Source: Prorocentrum cordatum
Taxonomy: Eukaryota > Sar > Dinophyceae > Prorocentrales > Prorocentraceae
DNA length: 64,000 bases
Assembly (NCBI GenBank): GCA_963575745.1
Contig: CAUYUJ010022392.1
Span: forward strand, 216,001-280,000
Direction of reading: 5' to 3'
Positions 41,633 to 51,940 of the stretch are shown one piece after another (the stretch's first letter is position 1; each line of letters starts with the position of its first letter). The position numbers were made by a program, and so were the translations under genes. The notes beneath the pieces were generated by a model. It searched no databases. It was given only the letters and a program-made list of their open reading frames with translations, and was not told the origin of the DNA.

Positions 41633-42616
41633 TTAACTCTAGGGAAGCCGCGGGGCGAGTCTCCGATGTGCCGCAGGGAGGGGGGGAGGACCGTGGACTG
41701 CACGGTCGGCTCCCGAGAGGGCCGGCGCGCAGGAAGGCGACTGTATAAAGGGTGTGTTCGCACAGGAGTCCGTGCTCGACGTCGGCGCTGTTCGGAGGGG
41801 TCGAGAGCGGGGAGCGCGAGAGTTTTTGGGGCCCTCCAGGGTCCCAGATATGGCCCAAGTCGGCGCTCTCCCCCGGGCCGCCCACCACGGCATTTTTCTG
41901 TATGGTCCCCATGGCAATTGAAATGTCGGCAAGCGTGCACATGGGGCCCTGACAGAACACAGACACCACCCCGCACTCACAGGGCACACCTAACTACCAA
42001 ACGCCCTCCATAGAACATACTACAGGCAGGGGCGAGGCCGTGACGTTGGCCCCGCAGAAACTAGCAGCGGGACAGCACGCACTGCGGGCGCAACCAGCCA
42101 TGGCTTGCTAGAGTGAGGAGGGTGGGGAGGGGAGATGTGAATGAGGAAGGAGGAGGAAGACAGTAAGACACCCAAGATGCTGCAAAGGTATTGTAACACA
42201 CCCTCCAGTCCCAAGTCACCTCATGAGACGTAAGGCCCTACAGGCCGTTCTTGCCACTCCAGGAAGCGCACCCTTGAGAAACGAGCCCCACACGAGCCTG
42301 TCATTCAAGCGAGAGTTCCGTTTTGAAAAGGAACTGCCCTACACACTGCGAGCTCGAGGGAGCGCGAAGGAGTAGGAGATAAGCGATTTGAAAAGGAGCC
42401 GACCTCCGTCTACGCAGTTTTTGCTCCTGTTCACTCTTCTGGCTGAATGTGACAAATTCCCCCAGCTTCGCATATCCCCACCGGCCCATTCAGAAACCCT
42501 CCCCTTAAGAGCTGACGGGAAAAGGGACGAAGAAACATACCTAGGGAAACAAAGCGGGTAAAGGGGTGGCCTTGGAAAAGCCATCCCTGGGTGCCGCGTT
42601 GGGGCGAGGGGAAGAG
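41633..42616. other. Unassigned sequence
   Basis: Open frames on both strands at 41640-42010 have no recognised family; none supported. Confidence 0.35.
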
Positions 42617-43385
42617 GAGGAGGAGGAGGAGGAGGGCGAGGACGAGGACGCGGATGAGGACGAGGAGGATCTTGAACCCTCTTTGGAGCCTCTCGGGGGC
42701 CCTTGAGGGCATCTTGGGGACATTTTGGGGAGCATAGATCAAATGAGGAGGGGTTCTCGTTTTCGCCCCCCACCCCCCCCCCTCAGGAGCCCTCAACATC
42801 GCATCTTGGAACTATCTTCGCGCTCTTTTGGGGTGTCTTTGGGCCCTCTTGGGGCGTCTTGGGGCCCTCTTGGGGCTCTCTTGGGGCTCTCTTGGGAGCC
42901 CCATAGCGCCTCTTTGGGCCGTCTTCGAGGCTATCGATTAAAGGAAGGGGGGTCCCGATCGAGGTCCCCCCCCCTGGGGCCCTCAACATTCTCTCTTGGA
43001 GCCCTCTTGAAGAACTATTGGGGCGCTCTTGAGCGCTCTTTGGACCGTCTTGGGAACCTCTTGGGCCCCTCTTGGGGCCTTCTTGGCCCATCTTGGGGCC
43101 ACCTTGAGGCGCCTCAGAAGCGCGTCGGAAGCGAAACGGCGAGAAGGCAAACATCATACATGTTCCTTTTGTGTTTGAAAGATTTTGGGCTCTCGGAAGG
43201 GTCCTGAGGGGATTCCGAAAGCACCTGGAACCGTCTTGTGGTCATCTTGGGGCCTCTTGGAGACATGTTGTTAGCTATCTTGAGCCATGTTGGGCTATCT
43301 TGACGGTCTTGGAGGTCATCTTGGGCTCTCTAAAGCCCTCTTGGAGCCATCTTGAGGCGATCTTGGACGCTCCAATCGATCGCGG
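42617..43385 (-). repeat. GAG run followed by an inverted CCAAGA-type repeat tract (copy 5)
   Basis: A GAG run at 42617-42650 is followed by TCTTGGGGCCCTCTTGGGG-like units, the reverse complement of the other CCAAGA tracts. The core near 43150-43205 contains TGAAAGATTTTGGGCTCTCG. Confidence 0.75.
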
Positions 43386-44300
43386 CCCCTTTCGTCCAGG
43401 TCCAGGGGAGGGGGTAGGGGGAGGGGTAAACCCCTCCCCGAAGGGGAAGAGGTTTTTGGGAGAGGAAATAACGATATCGTTAGACCACCTGCGCCCAGAG
43501 GGCTGGTGGGATTGCTGGCGATGATCCCATTTTGAAAAAGATGGGGCGCTCTCCATCTTTGTACGTGTTGCTCAACTTTACACGTGTGGTAGAATGAATT
43601 GAGAACATCTGAAGCGACATCCCCATTTTGAACTGGGGGGGGCGTTTAGGATTCAGGGCACTCCAGACAGGGCGCTGAACTGCTGGAGCGGGTCTTGAAC
43701 TTGACCTTCTTCCTGCTGCGCGCTGCGCTGGAACTGCGGCGGGGTTGGCCACAGGTAACCGTATACAAAATCTGCCAAACCTTCGGCTGCAATCCACGCC
43801 TAAAGGCATCTGGGCGAAGCCAATTGAGGCAAGCGAAGCCTCGGGAGGAAATCCGCCTCATTAACGCTTGCTCGCTTGTCGTCTCCACCCCAGACGAAGA
43901 CAATAATGGCGAGGCGGGGATAAAACGACCAGCCAGGATGAGGACGAACAGCCCCCCGCGCCGACCCAGGGCATGACGAAGGAGCCGAGGGCGATCGTCC
44001 CCGAGTGGAACCGCATGCCCCACGCATGGCCTGCAGCCGCACTCCAGCGAGGGCAAGCACGGGCGAGAGGTTCCTTACGTACTAGAATTCCGCCTACAAC
44101 CTCAAACATGTCAGCACGGTTGGCCACATCCACTGTGCGCCTCTGCTGTGCGGACGAAGCATGGTGGCTCTGAACCGAACTGGTAAGCATGAACTGGCGG
44201 CCTCTGCAACCGAAGCGGCCGAACCGGAGCCCTAACCGAACTGGTTGGAACTGGACTGGCCAATTCGGACCGAACCGTTGGGCCGAAACCAGTCTGGACA
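43386..44300. other. Unassigned sequence
   Basis: Minus-strand frames at 43480-44060 are open without a recognised family. 44180-44300 has repeated CCGAACTGG / AACCGGACTGG words. Confidence 0.35.
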
Positions 44301-44365
44301 ACCAAACCGGACTGGTTTGCTATGCCCCCCACGTTCGTCGAAGGGGTGGGTGGGTAGCAAAAGTC

Positions 44366-44511
44366 GGCGGCGAGTCCGGGGGGGACACGAGAAGGAGAAG
44401 GCCTTCTCAGAAGGCTCGAAAGTCCCAAAAATTCTCTGAGCCTTCCCCGAGGACACCGAAACACTTCTCAGCAGGCCTTCTCCTTCTCACTTCCCCCTCT
44501 CGCCCGCCGCC
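44366..44511. mobile_element. MITE-like foldback element, family A, copy 2 (146 bp)
   Basis: Ends GGCGGCGAGTCCGGGGGGGA and CCCCCTCTCGCCCGCCGCC with GAGAAGGAGAAGGCCTTCTC arms. Shorter core than copy 1 at 17832. Confidence 0.85.
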
Positions 44512-44680
44512 GAAGTGCACGCGAGCCCGCGAAGCAGCTGCATATGCAGCTGGTCTTCCCGGCACCCGGAGGGGCACGGGGAGCGACGACGCACCGATGA
44601 GTGCGGGCCCAGCGGCTGGGCCGAGACCAGTCCGAATGCCCAGCCAAACCCGGAGGGGGGAGACAAAACAGCATAAACAT

Positions 44681-44850
44681 ACAGTGGAAGCCAGAAACCC
44701 TCCACAAGAAACAAAGCCCTGAGACCCCAGGGCGTCCACTGATTTCTGGAATGGGAACGCCACGCCTTCCATCGCAAAACCATCGAAGCCCAAGAAACCC
44801 AGGGCACCCTGGAGGCAAGCAGGGTGTTTCTTGGCATGGGCCTCCACCGT
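44681..44850. mobile_element. MITE-like element, family D, copy 3 (170 bp)
   Basis: ACAGTGGAAGCC at the start and GGCCTCCACCGT at the end form an imperfect 12-bp terminal inverted repeat. It sits inside a larger pair of inverted GCATAAACATA words (44671 and 44984). Confidence 0.85.
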
Positions 44851-44865
44851 AAACTTCTGGAGATC

Positions 44866-44884
44866 CACGCGGATCTCTTGCATT
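44866..44884. repeat. Small palindrome
   Basis: GAGATCC-ACGC-GGATCTC: 7-bp perfect stem, 4-base loop. Confidence 0.85.
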
Positions 44885-45212
44885 TGGGCTAGAACCCCCT
44901 GGAGCGCGCAAGGTGCGGCGCCGGAGGCGCCGCCAGGGGGCCTCAGCGCGGATCCAAGAAATCCGCGCGGAGCGCCGAGGCTCTATGTTTATGGCCTTGC
45001 TTCTTCGAAAACCGACCTGGTCTGCTCTGCCCCCCACGCTCGTCGAGGGGGTGGGTGGGCAAGTCGCAACAGGGGCGGGTTCGCGCAGCCGCCCGCAGCG
45101 GGGCTTCCCGGCGCCTGGGAGGGGGCCCGGGAGTGGCGCCGCCTCGAGGGGAGCGTGTGCGCGCCCCGCGGCGGGGCCGAGCAGCGGGCTGCGGCAGCTC
45201 TCGCCCCCGCCC

Positions 45213-45352
45213 TCCTCCTCCTCCTCCTCCTCCTCCTCCTCCCTCCTCCTCCTCCTCCTCCTCCCCCTCCTCCTCCTCCTCCCCTCCTCCTCCTCCTCCT
45301 CCTCCTCCTCCTCCTCCTCCTCCTCCTCCTCCTCCTCCTCCTCCTCCACCCT
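45213..45352 (+). repeat. (CCT)n microsatellite
   Basis: Near-pure CTC/CCT units with a few C-run interruptions. Confidence 0.97.
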
Positions 45353-45405
45353 CCACCCTCCTCCCACCCGCCCTTCCCAGGCATGCGAGGCCCTGCTTTT
45401 TCCGA

Positions 45406-45590
45406 TGCAGCAGGAGGCTTGGCCGCAGGAGACCTGCCACAAGAAGCCTAACCCTGGAGCCCCAGGACGCCCGTTGGCTTCTGGTGTAGGAGCGTCGCGC
45501 TCTCCATGGCAGCACAAACCGTCGAAGCCCCAGAAACCCAGGGCACCCTGGAGGCAAGCAGGGTGTCTCTTGGCACGGGCTTCCGCTGCA
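45406..45590. mobile_element. MITE-like element, family D, copy 4 (~185 bp)
   Basis: Contains AACCCTGGAGCCCCAGGACG and GGCACCCTGGAGGCAAGCAG; ends GGGCTTCCGCTGC. The left end GCAGCAGGAGGC is a diverged inverted match. Confidence 0.75.
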
Positions 45591-45771
45591 CGGGGTTCCC
45601 AGACTGGCCAGTCGAAGCCAATCTGGCGCCAACCTGGCGGGCCCAGTCTGGCACTCTGGCGAGGAAGCCCATCTGACCCAATCTGGCGAACAGAAACCAA
45701 CTCCAGTCTGCGCCAGGCTGGGGAATCCCAACGGAGACCGATACCAGAGTGGTCCAGTCTGCCAGTCTGGC
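45591..45771 (+). repeat. CCAGTCTGGC-type degenerate repeat
   Basis: Recurrent CCAATCTGGCG and CCAGTCTG words; no coding. Confidence 0.65.
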
Positions 45772-45950
45772 CTTCGACGGCCCAGCCCCAAGCCCCGACC
45801 CTTTCCCCCGGGGCCCATTTTTCATCCCCAATAATCTTTTGGACGGTCCCCGGGGCCCATTTCTCATCCCGAGTCGTCTCTTGGACGGCCCCCGGGGCCC
45901 ATTTTTCATTCAGAGTCGTCGTCTGGACTGCCCTTGGGGCCCGGCGAGGG
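45772..45950 (+). repeat. ~47-50-bp tandem repeat, 3-4 units
   Basis: Units contain CCCCGGGGCCCATTTTTCAT, then TC(G/A)TC and TGGACGGCCC. Confidence 0.85.
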
Positions 45951-46080
45951 CCCGCGGAGACCTTGAAGACGGTGGTGAAGAGCCTCCGTCGTGTAGTTTC
46001 TTTTGTGGTTGCAGGGCGCGAGCACGTCTGGGCTTTCGCCAGCCCCGAGTCTGGATCAGGCTCGCGCCGCTAGGTACTTC

Positions 46081-46250
46081 TCGGGCGTTGCTAGAAATGC
46101 CCCTGGCCCAAGGTGCCCCCCAGCTTTTCGCTTCATTTTGGAGTCCCGGGGGCCCTCTGGGCCTCGTGAGGAGTGCTCTGGAGACCGTGGGGGGACTCCC
46201 TGGAAATCCTGGGGGCACCTTGGGCCAGGGACACTTCTAGCAACACCCGA
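46081..46250. mobile_element. Foldback element E (170 bp, 43-bp arms)
   Basis: Left arm TCGGGCGTTGCTAGAAATGC... and right arm ...ACTTCTAGCAACACCCGA pair over about 43 bp with about four mismatches; both arms contain the 15-bp word GGCCCAAGGTGCCCC or its complement. Only one copy seen here. Confidence 0.88.
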
Positions 46251-46524
46251 ACTTCGGACCCCGACCGCCAGCGAGCCGCCGCAGCTGCAACACCGCCAGA
46301 GGTGGCCAAGCCCGGCAGGGCCCGCGCCGCGCCGCTGCGCGGGCCTCTGGCCCACCACAGGGCGTCGCGGGCGCTCGCGGTCGCGCCGTCGCGCGAGGCT
46401 CCCGCGGGCAGCGCGCCGTCGAGCGCCTGCTGGTTGCGCGATACTCGACCCCAAAGCACCGAGACATCATGACTGCGCTGTTGGACATACATTGGCAACG
46501 CTATGTCGCTACGTGGTTCCACCT

Positions 46525-46638
46525 AGCGTGTTTCACTACTCGCAAACGATCGAAATACGCATCGTTTCTTCGATGCAGTGGGTCGTGAGTCCCCGCGGCG
46601 GATTGCGGGTAGTTACTTTGCGAGTAGTGACACGCGCT
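46525..46638. repeat. Inverted repeat, 22-bp arms
   Basis: AGCGTGTTTCACTACTCGCA (46525) and TGCGAGTAGTGACACGCGCT (46619) are inverted with about two to three mismatches. Confidence 0.85.
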
Positions 46639-47447
46639 CGTCGATGGCTATAATGATGGGCCGCGTCTACATCGCAGAACGTTTTGGGGGGGGGGGGCGG
46701 GAAGGGGCATGCCACTCCTTGACAAACGCCCTGCCCCGATGTGTGTGGCCGCCGCGACCGCCGCGGCGACCTCCAGCACCGACCAGGCGGTTTGGCTCGG
46801 GGTCGGACATCACGCAACGGTCTGCTGCTCCAGAGCTCTCCGACAAGCAGCGCGCACGCGCAGCATGCCGCCAGCGACACGCGGAGCGAGACCGCCTTCT
46901 GACCGATGCCCCGGAGCAACCAGCTGGCACACCAGGCCCAGCACCGGACCTCGGCCTGCGGCTCGCCGTCGAGGCACGTCCTTGCCATCGCTTGGACGTC
47001 CATCCCCTGTGCATTTTTCGGTTTCGTGCGTGTTTTCGTTTGCTCGATCATCCAGGGTGCTCCTCCGGGGTCCCCGCCGAGAAAAACATGCACACGTCCG
47101 AGCGATGCCAGGCGTCTGGCTGCAGCTCCGCACCAGGGGCCCAGGCCTCGGGCAGGGGTCCTGGCGGAAGCCGGCCCCGGAGCCCGGCCTCTCTCTCCCC
47201 CCCAGGTCAAGGGGGCCAAGGACACGCAAATAAATACACACAAATAAAAGGATTCCCCTATATTATCCCATGTTTTCTGGGTTTTTGTCTTCCCGCCCAA
47301 TTCCCATACTTTCCCATATTTTCTTGGGAATCGACGATTCATTGTGTCTGTGTGTTTTTTCCCTCCTGACCAGACCCGCTCGCCGCCCCGAGCAGCTCTT
47401 GGACGGCCCCAGGCATCCAAAGCCGAGGCCTGCGAGTACAGCCAATC
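46639..47447. other. Unassigned sequence; includes the region shared with 39.3 kb
   Basis: 46985-47110 matches 39280-39410 (see there). Open frames are GC-rich and unrecognised. 47240-47345 is AT-richer with TCCCATATTTTCTTGGGA-like words. Confidence 0.45.
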
Positions 47448-47621
47448 CGTATCATGAGGATGCGCGGTAGGGATGCAGGGGCCTTGGAGGCCCATGTGAA
47501 CGTCTCTCGAACGAGCTTGGCCAGGGAGAATGGCCAGGGATGGGCCGAAAAGGCAAGGATGCAAGGGCACCCTTGGGACGAATTCCCATCCTTCTCCTGC
47601 GGCTCGGCTGTACAATTCTTG
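47448..47621 (+). repeat. Interspersed repeat family C, copy 5
   Basis: ATCATGAGGATGCGCGGTAG, GGCCTTGGAGGCCCATGTGA and GCAAGGGCACCCTTGGGA. Its 3' end touches the family B element at 47622. Confidence 0.82.
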
Positions 47622-47860
47622 AGGCCTCCTAGATGGGGTCGGAGTAGATGGGGTCGGAGCATCTCGCCGCATCGCCGACACATCGGCAATACATCGCCGA
47701 TGCATCGGCGATGTATCGGCCATGCACTGGCGACGTCGGCGATGCATCGGCGACGTCGGCGTGGAGACAATTGGACCCCACATCGAGCCGCATCGCTGAT
47801 GCATCGCCGATGCGGCGCGATCCTACGACCCCATCTACTCCGACCCCATCTGGGAGGCCT
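47622..47860. mobile_element. MITE-like foldback element, family B, copy 3 (~239 bp)
   Basis: AGGCCTCCTAGATGGGGTCG at the left and CGACCCCATCTGGGAGGCC at the right. The core has the most regular CATCGCCGATGCATCGGCGA palindromes of the three copies. Confidence 0.88.
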
Positions 47861-48855
47861 AGAACTTCTGGACCTCTTTCCTCAGACACACCGTCCAGCC
47901 AGGTCTCGTGCTTGACTGTCGGCCTCAGATCATCCTCGGGGCGGCGCGAAGGCCTCTACTTGGCTTGGCCAATGGCTGGCACAACCTCCCAAACTTCCTA
48001 GTCGTTTGGACTGTCAGCTGGTCCGCCGACCCCCTTTGGGGTCAACAAGCTGCGTGGGCTAGTATTCCTGCTCCCGAGAACAATTATCGTGTTTGGAATC
48101 ATGGGTTGGGACAATGAAGGGTATAAGCAATAGCATCCAGACGCAATGAACGATACCTTCGGCGTCCTACGGATAAGGATATCCTCACGTCTCACACCCC
48201 CATCCTCAAACCCGATACTTGTCTTCCTGACACTTTCAATGCGAATGCTTCCCATGCTGCTACAAGTATACAATACCTGGATCCTGACGGTGGATATTAC
48301 CGAAGAAGACGCGAAGACCCCCGGCCAAAGAAAACACTCCTGCCACGCCGGAATCACGTCTTCAGAGCTGGGGGCGGTGCCCTGTGACGGTAGACATGCG
48401 TCGCTTTAGCGCCCTCGACGACACGATCATTTGCTTGCACAGAGTGGCAGCGTGCTCGCGCTCCCGAGGCCACGCCCCCTCGCGTAGAGATTGCTTCGTG
48501 CCCGCGTCTCCCGAGGCCGCAGCCCCTTCGGGCCGTCCTCCTCCACGAGTGGGGCCGGAGGTTGTTTTGGTCTTGGCTTTTGTTCCCCACATCCAAAGTG
48601 GGGTTCTTGTTTTCTCTGCACACCCCCCGCGCAGGATCTCACACCCTCTCTCTCTCTCTCTTCCTCTTTCTCGCCATCATCATCATCAGTCATCATCATC
48701 ATGACCCACGCCTCTCCTCCTCAGCACCATCACACTTACCCATACACCACTCGATCGCTCACTCACTCACTCACTCACTCACTCATCATGATCATCACAT
48801 GAGGATATCATCCGTTGGCGTCACACATCACTCAGTCAGTCCGTCACTCACTCGA
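47861..48855. other. Unassigned sequence with small microsatellites
   Basis: A plus-strand frame (48146-48409) and a minus-strand frame (47998-48357) overlap and are unrecognised. CT and ATC runs at 48640-48705; (CACT)n at 48752-48785. Confidence 0.4.
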
Positions 48856-48860
48856 GTATC

Positions 48861-49990
48861 AAGCGGGAGCGTCGTCTGTGAGTGAATTGCGAGGAAGTCT
48901 CAGGCGGGAGCCTCTCCCTATGGGGCCCGCAGATCATCTTACTAATCCGAGGCGGGTCATCGGGATCCTGTAACTGTCGTCACTTTTGGGCTCCTGGGGC
49001 GTGAATTTGGAGGAAGTATCAGGCGGGAGCGTCGTCTGTGAGTGAATTGCGAGGAAGTCTCAGGCGGGAGCCTCTCCCTATGGGGCCCGCAGATCATCTT
49101 ACTAATCCGAGGCGGGTCATCGGGATCCTGTAACTGTCGTCACTTTTGGGCTCCTGGGGCGTGAATCTGGAGGAAGTATCTAGCGGGAGCCTCGTCTGTG
49201 AGTGAATTGCGAGGAAGTCTCAGGCGGGAGCTTCTCCCTATGGGGCCCGCAGATCATCTTACTAATCCGAGGCGGGTCATCGGGATCCTGTAACTGTCGT
49301 GACTTTTGGGCTCCCGGGGCGTGAATTTGGAGGAAGTATCAGGCGGGAGCGTCGTCTGTGAGTGAATTGCGAGGAAGTCTCAGGCGGGAGCCTCTCCCTA
49401 TGGGGCCCGCAGATCATCTTACTAATCCGAGGCGGGTCATTGGGATCCTGTAACTGTCGTCACTTTTGGGCTCCTGGGACGTGAATTTGGAGGAAGTATC
49501 GGGAGCGTTGTCTGTGAGTGAATTGCGAGGAAGTCTCAGGCGGGAGCCTCTCTCTATGGGGCCCGCAGATCATCTTACGAATCCGAGGCGGGTCATCGGG
49601 ATCCTGTAACTGTCGTCACTTTTGGGCTCCTGGGGCGTGAATTTGGAGGAAGTATCAGGCGGGAGCCTCGTCTGTGAGTGAATTGCGAGGAAGTCTCAGG
49701 CGGGGGTCTCCTCCCTATGGGGCCCCCAGATCATGTTACTAATCCGAGGCGGGCCATCGGAATCCTGTAACTGTCGTCGCTTTTGGGCTCCTGAGGCCTG
49801 AATATGGGAGAAGTATCAGGCGGGCGCTCCATCCCTGTGGGGCACGCACTTCATGTTCGAACCCGAGCGGGTCATCCGAGCGAGCTTTTTGGGCTCCTCA
49901 GTTCCTGCGGCCTGAACAAGGGGGAAGTATCAAGCGGGAACTTTGTCTGTGGGCGGTGCGGGTAGTCCCGTCTGAGGACCGTCTCTTGTC
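48861..49990 (+). repeat. 160-bp satellite: six near-identical units plus diverged ones
   Basis: Units begin near 48861, 49021, 49181, 49341, 49501 (4-bp deletion) and 49657; diverged units follow to about 49990. Each holds two CAGGCGGGAGC words, GTCTGTGAGTGAATTGCG, TATGGGGCCCGCAGATCATC and GGATCCTGTAACTGTCGTC. The first five units differ at only a few positions. Confidence 0.95.
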
Positions 49991-50086
49991 GTCACTTGGA
50001 GGATCGAAGGGGAACTCGCTCCTGCGGCCTGAATATTCTCTTTCGACTTGCCCACGTCCAATTGCTGGCCAACCTTGTCGTCGTCG

Positions 50087-50575
50087 GCGGGAGAGGGAAC
50101 TTGAAAAGGTTCACTCTCCCGCGTTCGTTTGGGCTGGGGAGGGAACTTGAAAAGGTTCACTCTCTAGCTGCGGGAGAGGGAACTTGAAAAGGTTCACTTT
50201 CCCGTTCGTGGCAGGATTGGGCTGGAGAGGGAACTTGAAAAGGTTCGACGTCTCTAGCTGCGGGAGAGGGAACTTGCAAAGGTTCCCTGTCCCCCCTTGT
50301 CGTCGGAGTGAAGGGGGAACTTGAAAAGGTTCACCCTTCATTCGCGGGAAAGGGAACTTGAAAAGGTTCACTTTCCCTTGGAGAGGGAACTTGCAAAGGT
50401 TCACTCTCCAGCAGCGGGAAAGGGAACTTGCAAAGGTTCACTTCCCCGCGCGTTCCAACTGGAGAGGGAACTTGAAAAGGTTCCCTCTCCAGCAGCGGGA
50501 AAGGGAACTTGCAAAGGTTCACTTTCCCGCGCGTTCCAACTGGAGAGGGAACTTGAAAAGGTCCCCTCTCCAATT
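50087..50575 (+). repeat. Array of twelve GNRA-tetraloop hairpin units
   Basis: Each unit has GGGAACTTG(A/C)AAAGGTTC at its centre, about every 33-50 bp from 50094 to 50560. GAACTT and AGGTTC pair around a GAAA (eight units) or GCAA (four units) loop. Outer stems vary but stay paired: GCGGGAGAG/CTCTCCCGC, GCGGGAAAG/CTTTCCCGC, CTGGAGAG/CTCTCCAG and GTGAAGGG/CCCTTCAT. Deviations are mostly G-U compatible in plus-strand RNA. Not coding. Confidence 0.92.
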
Positions 50576-50623
50576 TTTTTTCTGACCCCCCCTTTTCCTA
50601 ACACCGATGTTTCAATGGACTAA

Positions 50624-51790
50624 GGGGTCACTAACGCAATTTTTTTCTCGGGCGTCGGGGGAGGAATCGCGTTGGCCGGAAACGGAGCTGAGCCTGGCGC
50701 GGGCGCTCGATGGAAAACCCTCACGAGGGGGGACCCTCTGATCGCGCTCTTGGGCTGCATGCGCGAGGGCAAGCGCTTCCCACCAGAGGTCTGGTCTGCC
50801 TTGGAGAAGACGTTGGCCTCTGACAACCACGGCGTCCTGGACCCTCGGCACCAGCACGAGAACTTTCGGCTCGGCTACGGCATGGGCATCTACTGGGAGA
50901 CGCTGGCGAGGTGGATCAACACGCGCGCTCGTCGCGACGCGCGGCGCCTCGGCGTCCCCCTCGTTTTCCTGCAGGCCGTAGACGAGTGCGGCACGATTCA
51001 AGGCGAACCAGACGCAGGCCGGCGCCTCCTGAACGTCCCGAACATGCACAAGACGGGGGACATCCACGGCGTCTTACCGGCACACGTCGGCATGGAGGTC
51101 CGGTTCACGGCCGTGCAGGAGGAGCTGAAGAAGAAGTTGGGGCTCGTGCAGGAGCAACGGGCCACCATCGTGTCCTTCGAGTTTCACGCAGACGACGAGC
51201 GGGACTACGAGGAGTGCGCGCCGGGCCAGCTCTTCCGCCCCCGCTTCCTACCGCAGGGAATCTGGCTGCATGTGCACGGCTTCCAGGAGTCCCCGATCTA
51301 CAAGGAGGTCGCCGAGGTGCTGCTGCAGGGCACCGAGGGCGCTGACGACGACGGCGAGGCCCAGGCGCGGGCGAGGAGCTTGCTCATGTTCAGGCCCAGC
51401 GAGCAGGAGTTCACGTGGCAGAGCTCGGGGGCGCACACTGTGCGCCGCTCGGGATTCACGCTGACGCACGCGTCCTACCTGACCTCCACGCTGTCGCAGG
51501 GCCAGACGCTGCGCAAGGGCGTCACCATCGACTGCGCCAGGGATGAGGACGCTGGCCGCACGGGCATGTCGGACGATATGTGGTGGCTGCACCTCTACGT
51601 CATGTTCTCCCGCGCCACGTGCATGCGGAACATGCTGATCCTGCGGCCGCCCGCGCGAGAGTTCCTGGAACGCGGGCCGCCGGCGTCACTGCGGAAGGCG
51701 CTCCAGGAGTTCGACGAGAGAGCGGTGGACTCCAGGGCTGAAGCGGAGCAGCTCGCGGCAGAGCTGGGCTTCGTGCTGCCGCCCGCCTGA
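50624..51790 (+). CDS. Pif1-like (SF1) DNA helicase, C-terminal part, probable last exon
   Basis: Open from 50624 to the TGA at 51788-51790, about 388 codons. There is no ATG at the beginning (the first in-frame ATG is at 50758), so this looks like an exon or fragment. LPAHVGMEVRF (about 51075-51110) and GLVQEQRATIVSFEF (about 51145-51190) match the segment after the helicase core in Pif1-like proteins. FTLTHASYLTSTLSQGQTLR (about 51457-51516) corresponds to the S-Q-G-x-T-L motif, and LYVMFSRATCMRNMLIL (about 51595-51645) to motif VI with its S-R-A-T arginine. Walker A/B motifs would lie upstream and are not in the window's preceding 2 kb, which is satellite and hairpin repeat. It is either the last exon of a spliced gene with a large repeat-filled intron or a truncated copy. 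Pif1-type helicases unwind DNA; Helitron transposons also carry one, but no Rep domain is seen. Confidence 0.72.
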   Translation, partial: GVTNAIFFSGVGGGIALAGNGAEPGAGARWKTLTRGDPLIALLGCMREGKRFPPEVWSALEKTLASDNHGVLDPRHQHENFRLGYGMGIYWETLARWINTRARRDARRLGVPLVFLQAVDECGTIQGEPDAGRRLLNVPNMHKTGDIHGVLPAHVGMEVRFTAVQEELKKKLGLVQEQRATIVSFEFHADDERDYEECAPGQLFRPRFLPQGIWLHVHGFQESPIYKEVAEVLLQGTEGADDDGEAQARARSLLMFRPSEQEFTWQSSGAHTVRRSGFTLTHASYLTSTLSQGQTLRKGVTIDCARDEDAGRTGMSDDMWWLHLYVMFSRATCMRNMLILRPPAREFLERGPPASLRKALQEFDERAVDSRAEAEQLAAELGFVLPPA

Positions 51791-51940
51791 GCGCCGCGGC
51801 GCGCGCGAGGAGGCCCGCGGGGTTGTCCCAACGGCCTGGCCCGCGGGGTTGTCCCGACGGCCTGCCCTCGCGCTCCGGCGGCCCGCGGGAGTGCCCCGCA
51901 GGCATGGCTGGCCCGAAGGGTTGACCCGACGGCTTCGCGA
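51791..51940 (+). repeat. ~28-bp GC-rich tandem repeat after the helicase stop
   Basis: CCCGCGGGGTTGTCCCGACG and close variants occur about three to four times. They may lie in the 3' UTR. Confidence 0.7.

Noticed and set aside
44468-45818. Long minus-strand frames of about 290-410 codons
   Set aside because: They traverse two family D elements and a CCT tract; composition is poly-Glu/Gly in the middle.
50087-50575. CRISPR-like array
   Set aside because: Spacing is irregular, the inter-repeat sequence is part of the paired stems, and the context is eukaryotic.
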